Source of the DNA: an uncultured Rhodospirillaceae bacterium
GTDB lineage: Bacteria; Pseudomonadota; Alphaproteobacteria; Reyranellales; Reyranellaceae
DNA length: 64,000 bases
Direction of reading: 5' to 3'
Assembly: GCA_945952105.1 (NCBI GenBank)
Contig: CAMFGZ010000005.1
Coordinates: 1 to 64,000 of the forward strand
The notes under the pieces are model-generated. The model searched no databases, was not told the DNA's origin, and was given only the letters and a program-made list of their open reading frames with translations. A program made the position numbers and the translations under genes. Of the stretch, positions 1-10,842 are shown piece after piece. Numbering within the stretch: the first letter of the stretch is position 1; each line of letters opens with the position of its first letter.

Positions 1-50
1 GGATCTCCGCGCGCAACGCCGCCGCATGACGATCTCTTTTAATGGTTGCT

Positions 51-121
51 GAGCCGAAGGCGAAGGATCTCCCGCAAGCCACGAGGCGTCTGATCGTTCC
101 GTGAGGTCCTTCGCTTCGCTC
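51..121. repeat. Imperfect intergenic inverted repeat
   Basis: Arms at about 51-71 and 103-121 are near reverse complements: GCGAAGGATCTC at 60-71 faces GAGGTCCTTCGC at 103-114, and the match continues outward with small gaps. It lies just past the stop of the CoA transferase gene, so it could act as a transcription end signal or be a dispersed palindromic repeat. No T-run follows. Bases 1-50 hold no gene I can recognise. Confidence 0.4.
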
Positions 122-136
122 AAGCGACCTGGAACT

Positions 137-1345
137 TCAGCCGATGACCTTCTTCTCGCGCAGCGCGGCGATCTCCGCCGCGCCGAGGCCCGCGAGTTCC
201 ATCAGCACCCGGTCGGTGTGTTCGCCCAGCGCCGGCGGCGGTCGCGTGTCGTCGACCGGCGTGTCGGAGAAGTGGAAGTTCGAGCCGATCAGCGGCACGT
301 CGCCGACCTTGCTGTGCTTGTAGGTCTTCAGCATGCCGCGGCGCTTCACCTCGGGCTCGTCGAGCGCCTCCTTCATCGTCCGGATCGGACCGGCCGGCAG
401 ATGCCGCAGCTTCCGGGCCCAGTTCTCCTTGGTGTCGGTCGTCAGCACCTCTTCCATGAGGCGCGTCAGCTCCGGCTTGTTGGCGACACGGTTCGCCACC
501 GTGTCGAAGCGCGGATCGGTCAGCCATTCGGGATGGCCGAGCGCCTTGCACGTGTCGCCGAAGAGCTTCTGGTTGGCGACCGCCATGTAGATCTTGCCAT
601 TCGCCGTCTCGAACGAGCTGTTGGGCGCCGAGGCGAAGTGGCCGTTGCCGGCGCGCCGCGGCTGGTCGCCGCCGATCAGGTAGTAAGAACCCATGTTGCC
701 CAGCGACACGAGTGCGGTGTCGTAGAGCGCCAGGTCGATGTGCTGGCCCTTTTCGGTGTCCCGGCGGGCATAGAGCGCGGCGTTGATCGCGGCCACCGAA
801 TGGATCGCCGTCATCGTGTCGACGATGGCGATGGCATGACGCAGCCCCTCGCCGTTGGCCTCGCCGTTGACGCTCATCATTCCGGATTCGGCCTGCAGCA
901 CGGGATCGTAGCCCGGCCGGTCCGACAGCGGGCCTGTCTGGCCATAGGCCGAGATCGAGAGGTAAATCAGCTTCGGATACTTCGCGGCGAGGCTCGCATA
1001 ATCGAAGCCATACTTCTTCAGCACGCCGGGGCGGAAGTTCTCGACCATGACGTCGGCGCTGGCGAGCAGCTTGTGCACGATCGCCTGGCCGTCGGGCTTG
1101 GTGAAGTCGAGCGCGACGCTCTTCTTGCCCCTGTTGTAGGTCATGAAGAAGTGGCTCTCGCCGGCGGCGCCGCCGGCACGCGGACCGGCGCCCTTGCGCG
1201 TGTCGTCACCGCCGTCGGGATTTTCGATCTTGATCACCTCGGCGCCCATGTCGGCGAGCATCTGCGTGCACATGGGACCCGCGATCACGCGAGAGAAATC
1301 GATGATGCGAATGCCGTCGAGGGGCGGCCGACCTGATTTTGACAT
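137..1345 (-). CDS. CaiB/BaiF-type (family III) CoA transferase
   Basis: The 402-residue product has the usual length and fold landmarks of family III CoA transferases, which move CoA between carboxylic acids through an aspartyl-CoA thioester intermediate. It opens with the typical LDGIRIIDFSRVIAGP segment (residues 9-24). VENFRPG lies near 101-107 and YGQTGP near 134-139. Asp176 in IVDTMTA is the likely catalytic aspartate. The substrate cannot be told from the sequence; the family includes formyl-, carnitine-, succinyl- and mesaconyl-CoA transferases. It is divergent from the neighbouring Bug protein gene, with 66 bases between the starts, so the two could share regulation and a carboxylate substrate. 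That link is inference. Confidence 0.9.
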   Translation of the reverse strand: MSKSGRPPLDGIRIIDFSRVIAGPMCTQMLADMGAEVIKIENPDGGDDTRKGAGPRAGGAAGESHFFMTYNRGKKSVALDFTKPDGQAIVHKLLASADVMVENFRPGVLKKYGFDYASLAAKYPKLIYLSISAYGQTGPLSDRPGYDPVLQAESGMMSVNGEANGEGLRHAIAIVDTMTAIHSVAAINAALYARRDTEKGQHIDLALYDTALVSLGNMGSYYLIGGDQPRRAGNGHFASAPNSSFETANGKIYMAVANQKLFGDTCKALGHPEWLTDPRFDTVANRVANKPELTRLMEEVLTTDTKENWARKLRHLPAGPIRTMKEALDEPEVKRRGMLKTYKHSKVGDVPLIGSNFHFSDTPVDDTRPPPALGEHTDRVLMELAGLGAAEIAALREKKVIG

Positions 1346-1411
1346 GGGCGCAAGGTAGGACTGCAGGCGGCGCGCTGTCCATGCGCCGCTGATGCGCTAG
1401 ACTTCACACCC

Positions 1412-2392
1412 ATGGACACATTCCGCATGTCGCTGTCTCGCCGCAGCCTTTTCGCCCTTCCGCTTCTCGCCGCCCTGCCCGCCGCCGCGCAGACCGAAAC
1501 CTTCCCCAACAAGGCCATCCGAATCATCGTGCCGTTCGCGCCCGGCGGTTCGGGCGACATCACCGCGCGCCTGGTCGGCAAGTACATCGAGGAGAAGACC
1601 GGCCAGCCTTTCGTCGTCGAGAACAAGCCGGGCGCCAATGGAATCGTGGGTGCGATGTCGGTGAAGGTCGCGCCGCCCGACGGCTACACGCTGATGCTGG
1701 CCACGACCTCGACCAACGCCGCCAACGTCCACATGTACAAGAACCCGGGCTACGACCCGGAGAAGGATTTCTCGGTCGTCGGCATTATCGGCTCCTCGGG
1801 CACTTTCCTCGTCGTGGCGGCCGACAGCCCCTACAAGACCCTGGCCGACCTGCTGGCCGACGCCAAGGCGCGTCCGGGCAAGCTCAACTTCGGCTACTTC
1901 AATGCAAGCTCGCAGGTGCCGGCCGAGGTGCTGGGCAAGAGGGCGGGCGTCGAATGGCAGGGCGTCGGCTACAAGGCGATCGGCAATGCCTGGAACGACC
2001 TGTACGGCGGCGCCATCAATTTCATGTTCGTCGACCTCACCGCCGGGCGCGGCCAGGTGGTCGACAGGAAGGCGCGCGCGCTCGCCATCTCGCTGCCCAG
2101 CCGCACCCCACTCTACCCCGACATACCGGTCCTCGCCGAAACCTTTCCCGGTTTCGCCACGTCCGGCTTCCTGGCGATCGCCGTGCCCAAGGCGACGCCG
2201 CTGCCGATCCAGCAGCGGCTGAACACGTTGATCAACGAGGCCATCACTGCACCCGAGAACAACAAGCGCCTGACGGAGGAGTTCGCCCTCACCGCCAGGC
2301 CGCTGACCCTGGAACAATGCGCCCAGCAGGACCGCGACGAGCGGGCGAAGTGGGCCGACTACGTGAAGATCGCGAAGATCGAGCCGCAGTAA
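1412..2392 (+). CDS. Bug-family tripartite tricarboxylate transporter substrate-binding protein
   Basis: This 326-residue protein has an N-terminal signal peptide (basic SRR, then a hydrophobic stretch ending at an AAAQ cleavage region near residue 27). The Bug/TctC signature follows: FPNKAIRIIVPFAPGG with GSGDITAR, and ENKPGANG slightly later. Such proteins bind carboxylates in the periplasm and hand them to TctAB-type membrane proteins. No tctA or tctB lies in the window, so it is an orphan receptor, as is common where this family is expanded. The start could also be Met6 (1427); neither start has a clear Shine-Dalgarno sequence. The ligand is unknown. A hairpin begins at the base after the stop codon. 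Confidence 0.9.
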   Translation: MDTFRMSLSRRSLFALPLLAALPAAAQTETFPNKAIRIIVPFAPGGSGDITARLVGKYIEEKTGQPFVVENKPGANGIVGAMSVKVAPPDGYTLMLATTSTNAANVHMYKNPGYDPEKDFSVVGIIGSSGTFLVVAADSPYKTLADLLADAKARPGKLNFGYFNASSQVPAEVLGKRAGVEWQGVGYKAIGNAWNDLYGGAINFMFVDLTAGRGQVVDRKARALAISLPSRTPLYPDIPVLAETFPGFATSGFLAIAVPKATPLPIQQRLNTLINEAITAPENNKRLTEEFALTARPLTLEQCAQQDRDERAKWADYVKIAKIEPQ

Positions 2393-2533
2393 GGGCTGAG
2401 CGAAGCTCAGCCCGCGAAGCGTCAGGACATTGCCTCTGGCAATGTCCGGGAGCGCCGAAGGAAGAACGATCACAGAAGGCTCATGACCCCATCGCCCCGT
2501 GTGACGGGGCACTTCCCCATTTGAATGGGGAAG
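2393..2533. repeat. Array of four consecutive perfect hairpins
   Basis: Four self-complementary stems lie in 141 bases between convergent genes. H1 (2393-2413) has a 9-base-pair stem GGGCTGAGC with loop GAA. H2 (2425-2447) has a 10-base-pair stem GGACATTGCC with loop TCT. H3 (2494-2510) has a 7-base-pair stem GCCCCGT with loop GTG. H4 (2512-2533) has a stem CTTCCCCAT with a TTGA loop. H1 starts directly after the stop of the Bug protein gene and H4 ends 11 bases before the stop of the patatin-like gene on the other strand. A bidirectional terminator is the simplest reading, although no stem has a U-tract. Confidence 0.75.
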
Positions 2534-2544
2534 CAATCGATCCG

Positions 2545-3741
2545 TCATAAAGGATCTTTCCAGCGCGACAGCGGCAGTTCGTCCGATCCGTCGCCCTGCG
2601 GTCCGGCCTGCCCGGCGGTCTGGCCTTCACTGAGCGACGAGGCCGCGACGGCCGCCGCGCGCTCCCGCAGGAACACTTCGGCCGCCTTCTCGCCCTCCGC
2701 CATCAGTCGGCCGATATTTTCCGAGCCCCGATCGATCTTGCCCTCGTAGTCGAGCAGCTCCTGCAGCTCGACCGGCATCTCGATGCAGGGAATATGGTAG
2801 GGCTTGGCGACGTCGGTGTGGAAAGACTTGGGAATGCGCACTGGCGCCTTGATGTCGAAGCGGCTCAGGAATTCCGGGCGGAAGGCATCGGCCATGATCA
2901 GGTCGTTCATGAACTCGAGATGCCCGAGCTGCTGGAACAGCGAGATGTTGCCCTCGAGCTGGTTGCGCCGGTCGACGATCTCGCCGGGCTTCACCGGCAC
3001 CCGCTGGCTGGCGGTGGGGTTTATCTTGATCAGCCAGATCTCGTCGGGAATGTTCGCCTCCCCGACCGAGCGCGGGCGCAACAGTTCCTCGACCGGTGGG
3101 TTGTCGGAGAACAGCCCGTCCCAGTAGGCGTCGTCGCCGATCGGCACCGCGGGAAAGATGTTGGGCACCGCGCAGGACGCCAGCACATGCTCGACCCGGA
3201 TGGGCTCGCGCGCGGATACGAACTTGGCGAGCGCGCCGCTGCTCACGTTGGCCGCGCCCAGCATCAGCACCGGCCGTTGTGGCCGCGGTCCCCACGCGGC
3301 GATCTCGGCGAAGTCGACGTGCTTTTCCAGCAGCCCGCGAAAATCGGAGAAGCCCATGCGCTGGCCGGTCGTCATGAACTCCATCATCGACTGCATGATC
3401 GGCGACGAGGGGCTGAGTTGCAGGGTCGGCATCATGCCGGCATTCACCAGGCGCACCGATTCGACGATGAACCGGTTGATCGCATGCTCGACCGGACCCT
3501 GGGCGGTATTCTCCTCCCAGAAGTCCATCATGCGCTTCCAGACCGGCCGCTCGCCCTTCATGAACGAATACCAGAGCAGCGTGGCGCAGACGGCGCCCCC
3601 CGAGGTGCCGCTGATGGCCACGAACTCGAACTCGTCGCGGAGCCGGCCCTGGGCCTGGCAAAGCGCCTTCAACGCGCCGGCGGTGAAGGCGGTCTGGCTG
3701 CCGCCGCCCTGGCAGGCGAGGGCAATCTTGGTCTTGGGCAT
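2545..3741 (-). CDS. Patatin-like phospholipase
   Basis: The 398-residue product carries patatin landmarks. A glycine-rich oxyanion-hole loop near the N-terminus reads CQGGGSQTAF, a GGGSQ variant of the usual GGGxRG. The nucleophile motif GTSGG lies about residues 44-48 and the dyad DG in YWDGLFSDNPP lies further on. These enzymes are Ser-Asp lipid acyl hydrolases. No signal peptide is seen, so a cytoplasmic or membrane-surface role is likely. I chose the start at 3741 because AAAGGAAAG sits just upstream and the GGGSQ loop then falls close to the N-terminus. An in-frame start at 3813 would add 24 unlikely residues. The substrate is unknown. Confidence 0.85.
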   Translation of the reverse strand: MPKTKIALACQGGGSQTAFTAGALKALCQAQGRLRDEFEFVAISGTSGGAVCATLLWYSFMKGERPVWKRMMDFWEENTAQGPVEHAINRFIVESVRLVNAGMMPTLQLSPSSPIMQSMMEFMTTGQRMGFSDFRGLLEKHVDFAEIAAWGPRPQRPVLMLGAANVSSGALAKFVSAREPIRVEHVLASCAVPNIFPAVPIGDDAYWDGLFSDNPPVEELLRPRSVGEANIPDEIWLIKINPTASQRVPVKPGEIVDRRNQLEGNISLFQQLGHLEFMNDLIMADAFRPEFLSRFDIKAPVRIPKSFHTDVAKPYHIPCIEMPVELQELLDYEGKIDRGSENIGRLMAEGEKAAEVFLRERAAAVAASSLSEGQTAGQAGPQGDGSDELPLSRWKDPL

Positions 3742-3819
3742 GACGCTTTCCTTTGAATACGGCGCGCACTCTAGCGCGACGCCGCCGGTTTTCATCGTGC
3801 GACGGGTCGCCACCGCCGC

Positions 3820-4551
3820 CTAGAACCAGACTTTCAGTCCCACCAGTGCACGCACAAGGGAGGTCGGCTCGCCGGCGGCCGCGACCAGGCTCGCGGTATT
3901 GCCGGTGTATTGCTCGAAGGAGATGCCGACATAAGGCGCCACCTCCTTGGCGATCTCGTAGCGCAGCCTGAAGCCCAGCTCGAAGCGGGAGAGACCGCTG
4001 CCCAGCTGGATGGCGGGATCGTCCTTCGACGCGACCATCGCTTCGAGATAGGGCGTGCCGATCAGCTTCTGCGAGAAGAGCAGATCGTAGGATGCTTCGA
4101 GGCGTGCGCTCACCACCCCGGTCTGGCTGACGCCCAGCACGGCATCGACATGGAGGCCGTAGGGCGCCAGCCCTTCGACCCCGGCGAGAAAGCCCGTGCG
4201 GGTCACGCCGGCATCGAACACCGTGAACTGCACGCCCGCCTTCGCGTCCCAGAAGTCGGAGATCAGCCGGCTGTAGAAGAAGCGGCTGTCGATGCCCTTG
4301 GTGCCGCCTTCGTTGTCGATACGGCCGTCGTCGCTGACGATGCCGGTATTCTCCAGCCGCAGCTTGTCGCGATCCCCGCCGAACCAGGCCGAGGCCGCCC
4401 ACTCGGTCGCGGGCGCGATCGAGGAGATACGCTTCTCGGCGCGAGCATCGACCCTCCCGTTGAGGGCATCGTAGTCCATCGCCTGTGCGGGCATCGCCAC
4501 AGCGAGCACGAGTGCCGCAAGGATGAAAGGCCTAGTGATGGTGCTGGCCAT
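3820..4551 (-). CDS. copB: Copper resistance protein CopB (outer-membrane beta-barrel)
   Basis: The product is 243 residues with a signal peptide (MASTITRPFILAALVLAVAM then PAQA). A CopB/PcoB-type barrel domain follows, with motifs such as ASAWFGGDRDKLRLENTG and a C-terminal LVGLKVWF ending in Phe, as expected for an outer-membrane barrel. The Met/His-rich N-terminal region found in many CopB proteins is absent, so this is a short form. The start at 4551 lies 20 bases inside the end of copA, so the two are translationally coupled. It is thought to bind copper or adjust outer-membrane permeability in the Cop/Pco system. That role is family knowledge, not shown here. Confidence 0.9.
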   Translation of the reverse strand: MASTITRPFILAALVLAVAMPAQAMDYDALNGRVDARAEKRISSIAPATEWAASAWFGGDRDKLRLENTGIVSDDGRIDNEGGTKGIDSRFFYSRLISDFWDAKAGVQFTVFDAGVTRTGFLAGVEGLAPYGLHVDAVLGVSQTGVVSARLEASYDLLFSQKLIGTPYLEAMVASKDDPAIQLGSGLSRFELGFRLRYEIAKEVAPYVGISFEQYTGNTASLVAAAGEPTSLVRALVGLKVWF

Positions 4552-6292
4552 GGCCACCTCCCATAGCTGGCGCCTGTGTCGGCGGAGGTGCGGGCGCGGG
4601 AGTCGCCGGCTTCGACGCAGGTCTTGGCCGCGATGTTCGCGCCGCGGGCTCGTCCGCAGGCACCACATCGTCGACCATCGGCACGGCCGAGGGTGCCACG
4701 ACGAACTCGCGGAACATGCCGGTCATCATGTGGTAGAGGAAATGACAGTGGAACGGCCAGCGGCCGGCCTCCGTCATGCGCACCGTGACGCTCACCGTGC
4801 GGCCCGGCGGCACGATTACCACATGCTTGCGCGGCCGCTCCTCGCCCGCGCCGTTCTCCAGGTCCATCCAGAGCCCATGCAGATGGATCGGATGGTTCAT
4901 CATGGTCTCGTTCCTGAAGACCAGGCGCACAGTCTCGCCCTGGGTGAAGTTCATCACCGGGTCCTCGGAATATTTCTTGTCGTCGAACGACCAGAAGAAC
5001 TTCTCCATGTTGCCGGTGAGCCGGATGTCGATCGTGCGATCGGGTGGCCGCAGCCGGTACGAACGATCGGCACGGCGCAGGTCGGTATATGAGAGCACCT
5101 TCGATCCCGTCGGCGCACCGACCGGCGGCACAAGGACCAACCCCGACAGATCGGCCGATGCCGGCATGGCGTGGCCCATCTTCGAGTGATCCATTTTGGA
5201 ATGATCCATGCCGGCCATGCTGGCCGTGCCATGTCCCATATCGGCTTCGGTGAGCAGCGCGGGTGGCCGCGGCACCGGCGCGGGTCCGGTCATTCCTTCG
5301 CGCGGCGCCAGCGTGCCGCGCGCGAAACCGCGCCGGTCGACCGACTCCGCCTCGATCGTGTAGGCGCGGTCGTCCCTCGGTTCGACGATGATGTCGTAGG
5401 TCTCGCCGACCCCGATGCGGAACTCGTCGACCTCGACGGGCTTCACATCCTGCCCGTCGGCCTGCACGACCTTCATCCTGAGGCCGGGGATGCGCATGTC
5501 GAACAGGCTCATCGCCGAGCCGTTGATGACGCGCAGCCGCACCTTTTCGCCGGGCCGGAACAGGCCGGTCCAGTTGTCGGCGGGACCGCGGCCGTTCATC
5601 AGGAACGTGTAGCCCGTCACGTCGGCGAGATCGGTCGGATCCATGCGCATCTCGCCCCACATCAGGCGGCTCGAGATGACGGCTTGTTTCTCCTCCGTCG
5701 TCTTCGCCGCCGACAGATCGCGCATCAGGCCGGGCAAGGTGAGCTTGCGGTCGTTGAAGTAGCCCGGCTCCTGCTTGAGCTTGCGCAGGATGGCGCCGGG
5801 CGACATCGGATGATGATCGGACAGCATCACCACGTAGTCGCGCGCGGCCTTTTCGCGCTCGCCCCTCGCCGGCGCGATCACGATCGGCGCATACATGCCT
5901 TCCTGCTCCTGCCCGCCGGAATGGCTGTGATACCAGTAGGTGCCGGCCTGCCTGAGCCTGAAGCGATAGGTAAATGTTTCGCCCGGCTTGATGCCGTGGA
6001 AGCTCACCATCGGCACGCCGTCCATCCGATAGGGGAGCAGGATGCCGTGCCAATGGATCGAGGTGTCCTCTTTGAGACGGTTGGTGACGTTCACCGTCAC
6101 CTCCTCGCCCTCGGTCCAGCGCAGGGTCGGACCGGCGATCTCGCCGTTGATGGAAAAGACACGGCGCACCTGACCGTCGATCATCACATCGGTGCGATCG
6201 ACGACGAGGTCGTAGGTGCCGGCGATTGCCGGCGCCGTCGCAAGTCCGAGGGCCAGCAGAGCGAGGCCGACGAACGAACGTCGAAAAAACAT
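4532..6292 (-). CDS. copA: Copper-resistance multicopper oxidase CopA (PcoA-type)
   Basis: This 586-residue periplasmic multicopper oxidase carries all copper-site motifs: HWHG at 80-83, HSHSG at 122-126, HPIHLH at 467-472 and HCHFLYH from 515. A signal peptide covers about the first 24 residues; its FFRRSF segment could be a Tat signal. A Met/His-rich stretch (DMGHGTASMAGMDHSKM and on, about residues 350-380) is typical of copper-tolerance oxidases and may bind Cu(I). The family oxidises Cu(I) to less toxic Cu(II). It sits in a minus-strand run csoR, Cys/His-rich protein, copA, copB. The same symbol is used by convention for the unrelated Cu(I) ATPase; here it means the Pseudomonas CopA/PcoA oxidase. 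Confidence 0.95.
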   Translation of the reverse strand: MFFRRSFVGLALLALGLATAPAIAGTYDLVVDRTDVMIDGQVRRVFSINGEIAGPTLRWTEGEEVTVNVTNRLKEDTSIHWHGILLPYRMDGVPMVSFHGIKPGETFTYRFRLRQAGTYWYHSHSGGQEQEGMYAPIVIAPARGEREKAARDYVVMLSDHHPMSPGAILRKLKQEPGYFNDRKLTLPGLMRDLSAAKTTEEKQAVISSRLMWGEMRMDPTDLADVTGYTFLMNGRGPADNWTGLFRPGEKVRLRVINGSAMSLFDMRIPGLRMKVVQADGQDVKPVEVDEFRIGVGETYDIIVEPRDDRAYTIEAESVDRRGFARGTLAPREGMTGPAPVPRPPALLTEADMGHGTASMAGMDHSKMDHSKMGHAMPASADLSGLVLVPPVGAPTGSKVLSYTDLRRADRSYRLRPPDRTIDIRLTGNMEKFFWSFDDKKYSEDPVMNFTQGETVRLVFRNETMMNHPIHLHGLWMDLENGAGEERPRKHVVIVPPGRTVSVTVRMTEAGRWPFHCHFLYHMMTGMFREFVVAPSAVPMVDDVVPADEPAARTSRPRPASKPATPAPAPPPTQAPAMGGGHGQHHH

Positions 6293-6333
6293 GAAAATCT
6301 CCCGAAACTGAAAGGAAGCGAAATGGCTTCGGT

Positions 6334-6708
6334 TCAGGCTCTGGGAGGCGGCGGATCTTTTACGGGCGCGAGGCCGGTCAGGTCATGCGCAGGCAAGACA
6401 TTGCGCAGCGTGGGCAGGGAGTCGACGGCCGCCATGGCATCGGCCGGCAGCAAGGCGATACCGCCGCCCATCGACGGGCAGCAGTCGCCGCTGGCGTGCT
6501 TGGCCGTGTCCTTCGACGGACAATCCTCGGGCGGCGGTGGCTTGTGCGCATCACAGTCCATCATCGCCGCGCCTTGCCCGCCTTGCTCGATCGCCAGCTC
6601 CTGGACGTGACCCGCACGCGGCGACGCGGGCGCGGCCCATGCGGCCAGCGGCGGAGCCACGAAGGCCACCAGCGCGATCAGCCAGAGGAGCGGGCGAAGG
6701 CGGAGCAT
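6334..6708 (-). CDS. Secreted Cys/His-rich small protein of the copper island
   Basis: The 124-residue product has a clear signal peptide (LRLRPLLWLIALVAFVAPP, cleavage near AWAAP). A mature region follows with clustered potential metal ligands: MMDCDAH, EDCPSKDTAKH and SGDCCPSMGG. The C-terminus is proline-rich. I do not recognise a named family. The start at 6708 lies two bases past the csoR stop and the gene ends 41 bases before copA, so it belongs to the csoR-copAB transcription unit. A periplasmic copper-binding or chaperone role is a reasonable inference from the ligands and context. Confidence 0.8.
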   Translation of the reverse strand: MLRLRPLLWLIALVAFVAPPLAAWAAPASPRAGHVQELAIEQGGQGAAMMDCDAHKPPPPEDCPSKDTAKHASGDCCPSMGGGIALLPADAMAAVDSLPTLRNVLPAHDLTGLAPVKDPPPPRA

Positions 6709-6709
6709 G

Positions 6710-6985
6710 TCAGCGCCGGCGGCTGTCCAGCACTTCGAGGATCTCGTCGATCTTGATCTGCCGGTCCTTGTCCGAGCCGGCATGGAAGGCATGCGCGACG
6801 CAATGCTGCAGGTGGTCGCCCAGCGTCTCCTGCTCGACCTTGTCGAGGGCGGCGCGCACGGCGCGGATCTGCGTCAGCACGTCGATGCAGTACCGCTCTT
6901 CCTCGATCATGCGCGCGACGCCCCGCACCTGGCCCTCAATCCGGCTGAGGCGCGCGAGTTGCGATTTCTTGAGCTTGCCGTCCAT
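6710..6985 (-). CDS. csoR: CsoR-family copper-sensing repressor
   Basis: This 91-residue all-helical regulator of the CsoR/RcnR/FrmR family carries the Cu(I) ligand triad Cys33 (ERYCID), His58 and Cys62 (HLQHC). Formaldehyde and nickel sensors of the family differ at these positions. The conserved RLSRIEGQVRG segment (residues 12-22) is present. The start at 6985 was chosen because the domain begins there; upstream in-frame sequence runs into the divergent ATPase gene. A CsoR-type palindrome lies between the two starts, so the protein probably represses both arms of the island and releases DNA when Cu(I) binds. Confidence 0.92.
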   Translation of the reverse strand: MDGKLKKSQLARLSRIEGQVRGVARMIEEERYCIDVLTQIRAVRAALDKVEQETLGDHLQHCVAHAFHAGSDKDRQIKIDEILEVLDSRRR

Positions 6986-6994
6986 GGTTGAACC

Positions 6995-7011
6995 ATACCC
7001 CCGTAGGGTAT
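6995..7011. promoter_or_regulatory. CsoR-type operator
   Basis: The sequence ATACCCCCGTAGGGTAT has inverted half-sites ATACCC and GGGTAT around a GC-rich centre. It matches the usual TATACCC-GGGTATA pattern of CsoR operators. It lies in the 37-base gap between the divergent csoR and ATPase starts, 9 bases from one and 11 from the other, so a bound repressor could block both promoters. Confidence 0.8.
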
Positions 7012-7022
7012 AGATAGCAAGC

Positions 7023-9368
<2,346 letters not shown>

Positions 9369-9446
9369 GCCGGATGCGACATTTCCGGACGTCGCAGTCG
9401 CTTTGCACTTGATCTGCGGCCTTTCCGATCAGAAATTGACCGGACC

Positions 9447-9794
9447 ATGCGCCTGATCCATCGATCGCATCGCGCCGCCAACGCCGTCCGGACCGTGTCT
9501 CCGAGCGGTGAGCTGTTCGTTGCGTCGATCGTGATCTGCATGATCCTGGCTTCGTTCGGCGATGCGGTCGATCCGACCTGGCTGGGCGAAGTGGGCCTCG
9601 AGTTCGCCCTGTTCGATTTCGGCGGCGAACTCTCCGTGATGGCGATGCGCCATTGGCACCTGATCGAACTGATGTTCGCCGGCACCGTCATGGCCGCGGG
9701 CATCATGGTGCTTCGGATCGTGGGCGGGGCCTTCTTCCGGCCGCTCGATCCCGCTCATCGGGACGCGCTAGAGAAAGTGCCGATCAAGCTCTGA
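9447..9794 (+). CDS. Hypothetical membrane protein
   Basis: The 115-residue product has a basic N-terminus and two predicted membrane segments (SGELFVASIVICMILASFG and, after a short loop, LIELMFAGTVMAAGIMVL). I recognise no family. It follows the copper ATPase on the same strand after a 78-base gap and precedes the TerC-family gene by 83 bases. The opposite strand is also open over most of this stretch, but only this frame gives a membrane-like protein. It may be a real gene of the copper/TerC neighbourhood; support is moderate. Confidence 0.5.
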   Translation: MRLIHRSHRAANAVRTVSPSGELFVASIVICMILASFGDAVDPTWLGEVGLEFALFDFGGELSVMAMRHWHLIELMFAGTVMAAGIMVLRIVGGAFFRPLDPAHRDALEKVPIKL

Positions 9795-9877
9795 CGACTG
9801 GCTGAACTACCGGCGACCGCCCTTCCTCCCTGAAGCGCGCGGCGACGGCACTCATTCACTTGTTGTTGGAGACTTTC

Positions 9878-10789
9878 ATGGAACTCGAGCTGTTTTCGGG
9901 CGCATTCTTTTCTGCGCTCCTTGCCATCATCCTGATCGACCTCGTGCTGGCGGGCGACAATGCCCTCATCATCGGCCTGGTCGCGCGTAACCTCCCGAAG
10001 GAAAGCCAGAACAAGGTCATCTTCTGGGGCACCTTCGGCGCCATCGCCATCCGCGCCCTGATGGCCATCCTCGTCGTCTACATCCTGGCGGTACCGGGCT
10101 TCATGCTGGCCGGCGGCCTCGCGCTCGTCTGGATCGCGCGCAAGCTGGTCACGCCGCAGGACAATGCCGAGGAAAGCCACCTCGTGAAGGCGCCGGCCGC
10201 GAGCTTCGCCGCGGCGGTGCGCACGATCATCATCGCCGACGCGGTGATGGGCATCGACAACGTGCTGGCCATCGGCGGCGCCTCGCACGGCTCGATCCTG
10301 CTGATCCTGCTCGGCCTCGCCATCAGCGTGCCGATCATCGTCTGGGGCAGCCAGCTCGTGATCAAGCTGGTCGACCGCTATCCGTCGGTGATCCTGATCG
10401 GCGGCGCGGTGCTCTGCTGGACGGCCTACGGCATGATCACCCGCGAGCCGATGCTGGTGGCTTGGTTCGAGGAGCACAAGGCCGCCAAGCTGGTGCTGGC
10501 CGTGCTCGCCTTCTCGATCGCGCTCGCGCCCTGGTACGCCGAGCGCCTGAGCGATCAGATGAAGCCGCTGACGGTGCTGCTGCCGGCCATCCTGGTCTGG
10601 ATGCTGGGCTTCGAGATCGTGTCGAGCGTCTGGAAGGTCCAGGTCGACTACCTGATGGCGACGACCCAGGGCGAATACCTGATCGAGGGCCTGCGCTGGA
10701 TCGGCTGGCTGCCGTTCGCCGCGTTCTTCCTGTGGGTGCGCGAGCGCATGATGCTGCGCAACGGCAGCGTGGCGCGCAGCGCTCAGTAG
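9878..10789 (+). CDS. TerC-family integral membrane protein (YjbE-type)
   Basis: The 303-residue protein has about seven to nine membrane segments. It has the two internal TerC motifs with buried acidic residues, DLVLAGDNALI near residue 21 and DAVMGIDNVLAI near residue 122. TerC/YjbE/YkoY proteins are linked to metal, especially manganese, efflux or metallation of exported enzymes; the substrate here is not known. The ATG at 9878 follows TTGGAGA with good spacing, so I prefer it to a TTG at 9860. The leader is too short for a yybP-ykoY manganese riboswitch. An ion-export role would fit next to the copper ATPase, but this is inference. Confidence 0.88.
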   Translation: MELELFSGAFFSALLAIILIDLVLAGDNALIIGLVARNLPKESQNKVIFWGTFGAIAIRALMAILVVYILAVPGFMLAGGLALVWIARKLVTPQDNAEESHLVKAPAASFAAAVRTIIIADAVMGIDNVLAIGGASHGSILLILLGLAISVPIIVWGSQLVIKLVDRYPSVILIGGAVLCWTAYGMITREPMLVAWFEEHKAAKLVLAVLAFSIALAPWYAERLSDQMKPLTVLLPAILVWMLGFEIVSSVWKVQVDYLMATTQGEYLIEGLRWIGWLPFAAFFLWVRERMMLRNGSVARSAQ

Positions 10790-10842
10790 GGCTGAAATCG
10801 CACGGCTTGCGGGCCGTTGGGGCGCGGCGTAGACCGCGCCCC

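Noticed and set aside
2393-2533. CRISPR-like array.
   Set aside because: The four stems differ in sequence and spacing, so there is no repeat-spacer pattern.
9795-9877. yybP-ykoY manganese riboswitch before the TerC-family gene.
   Set aside because: The 83-base leader lacks the paired conserved loops of that class that I would expect to see.
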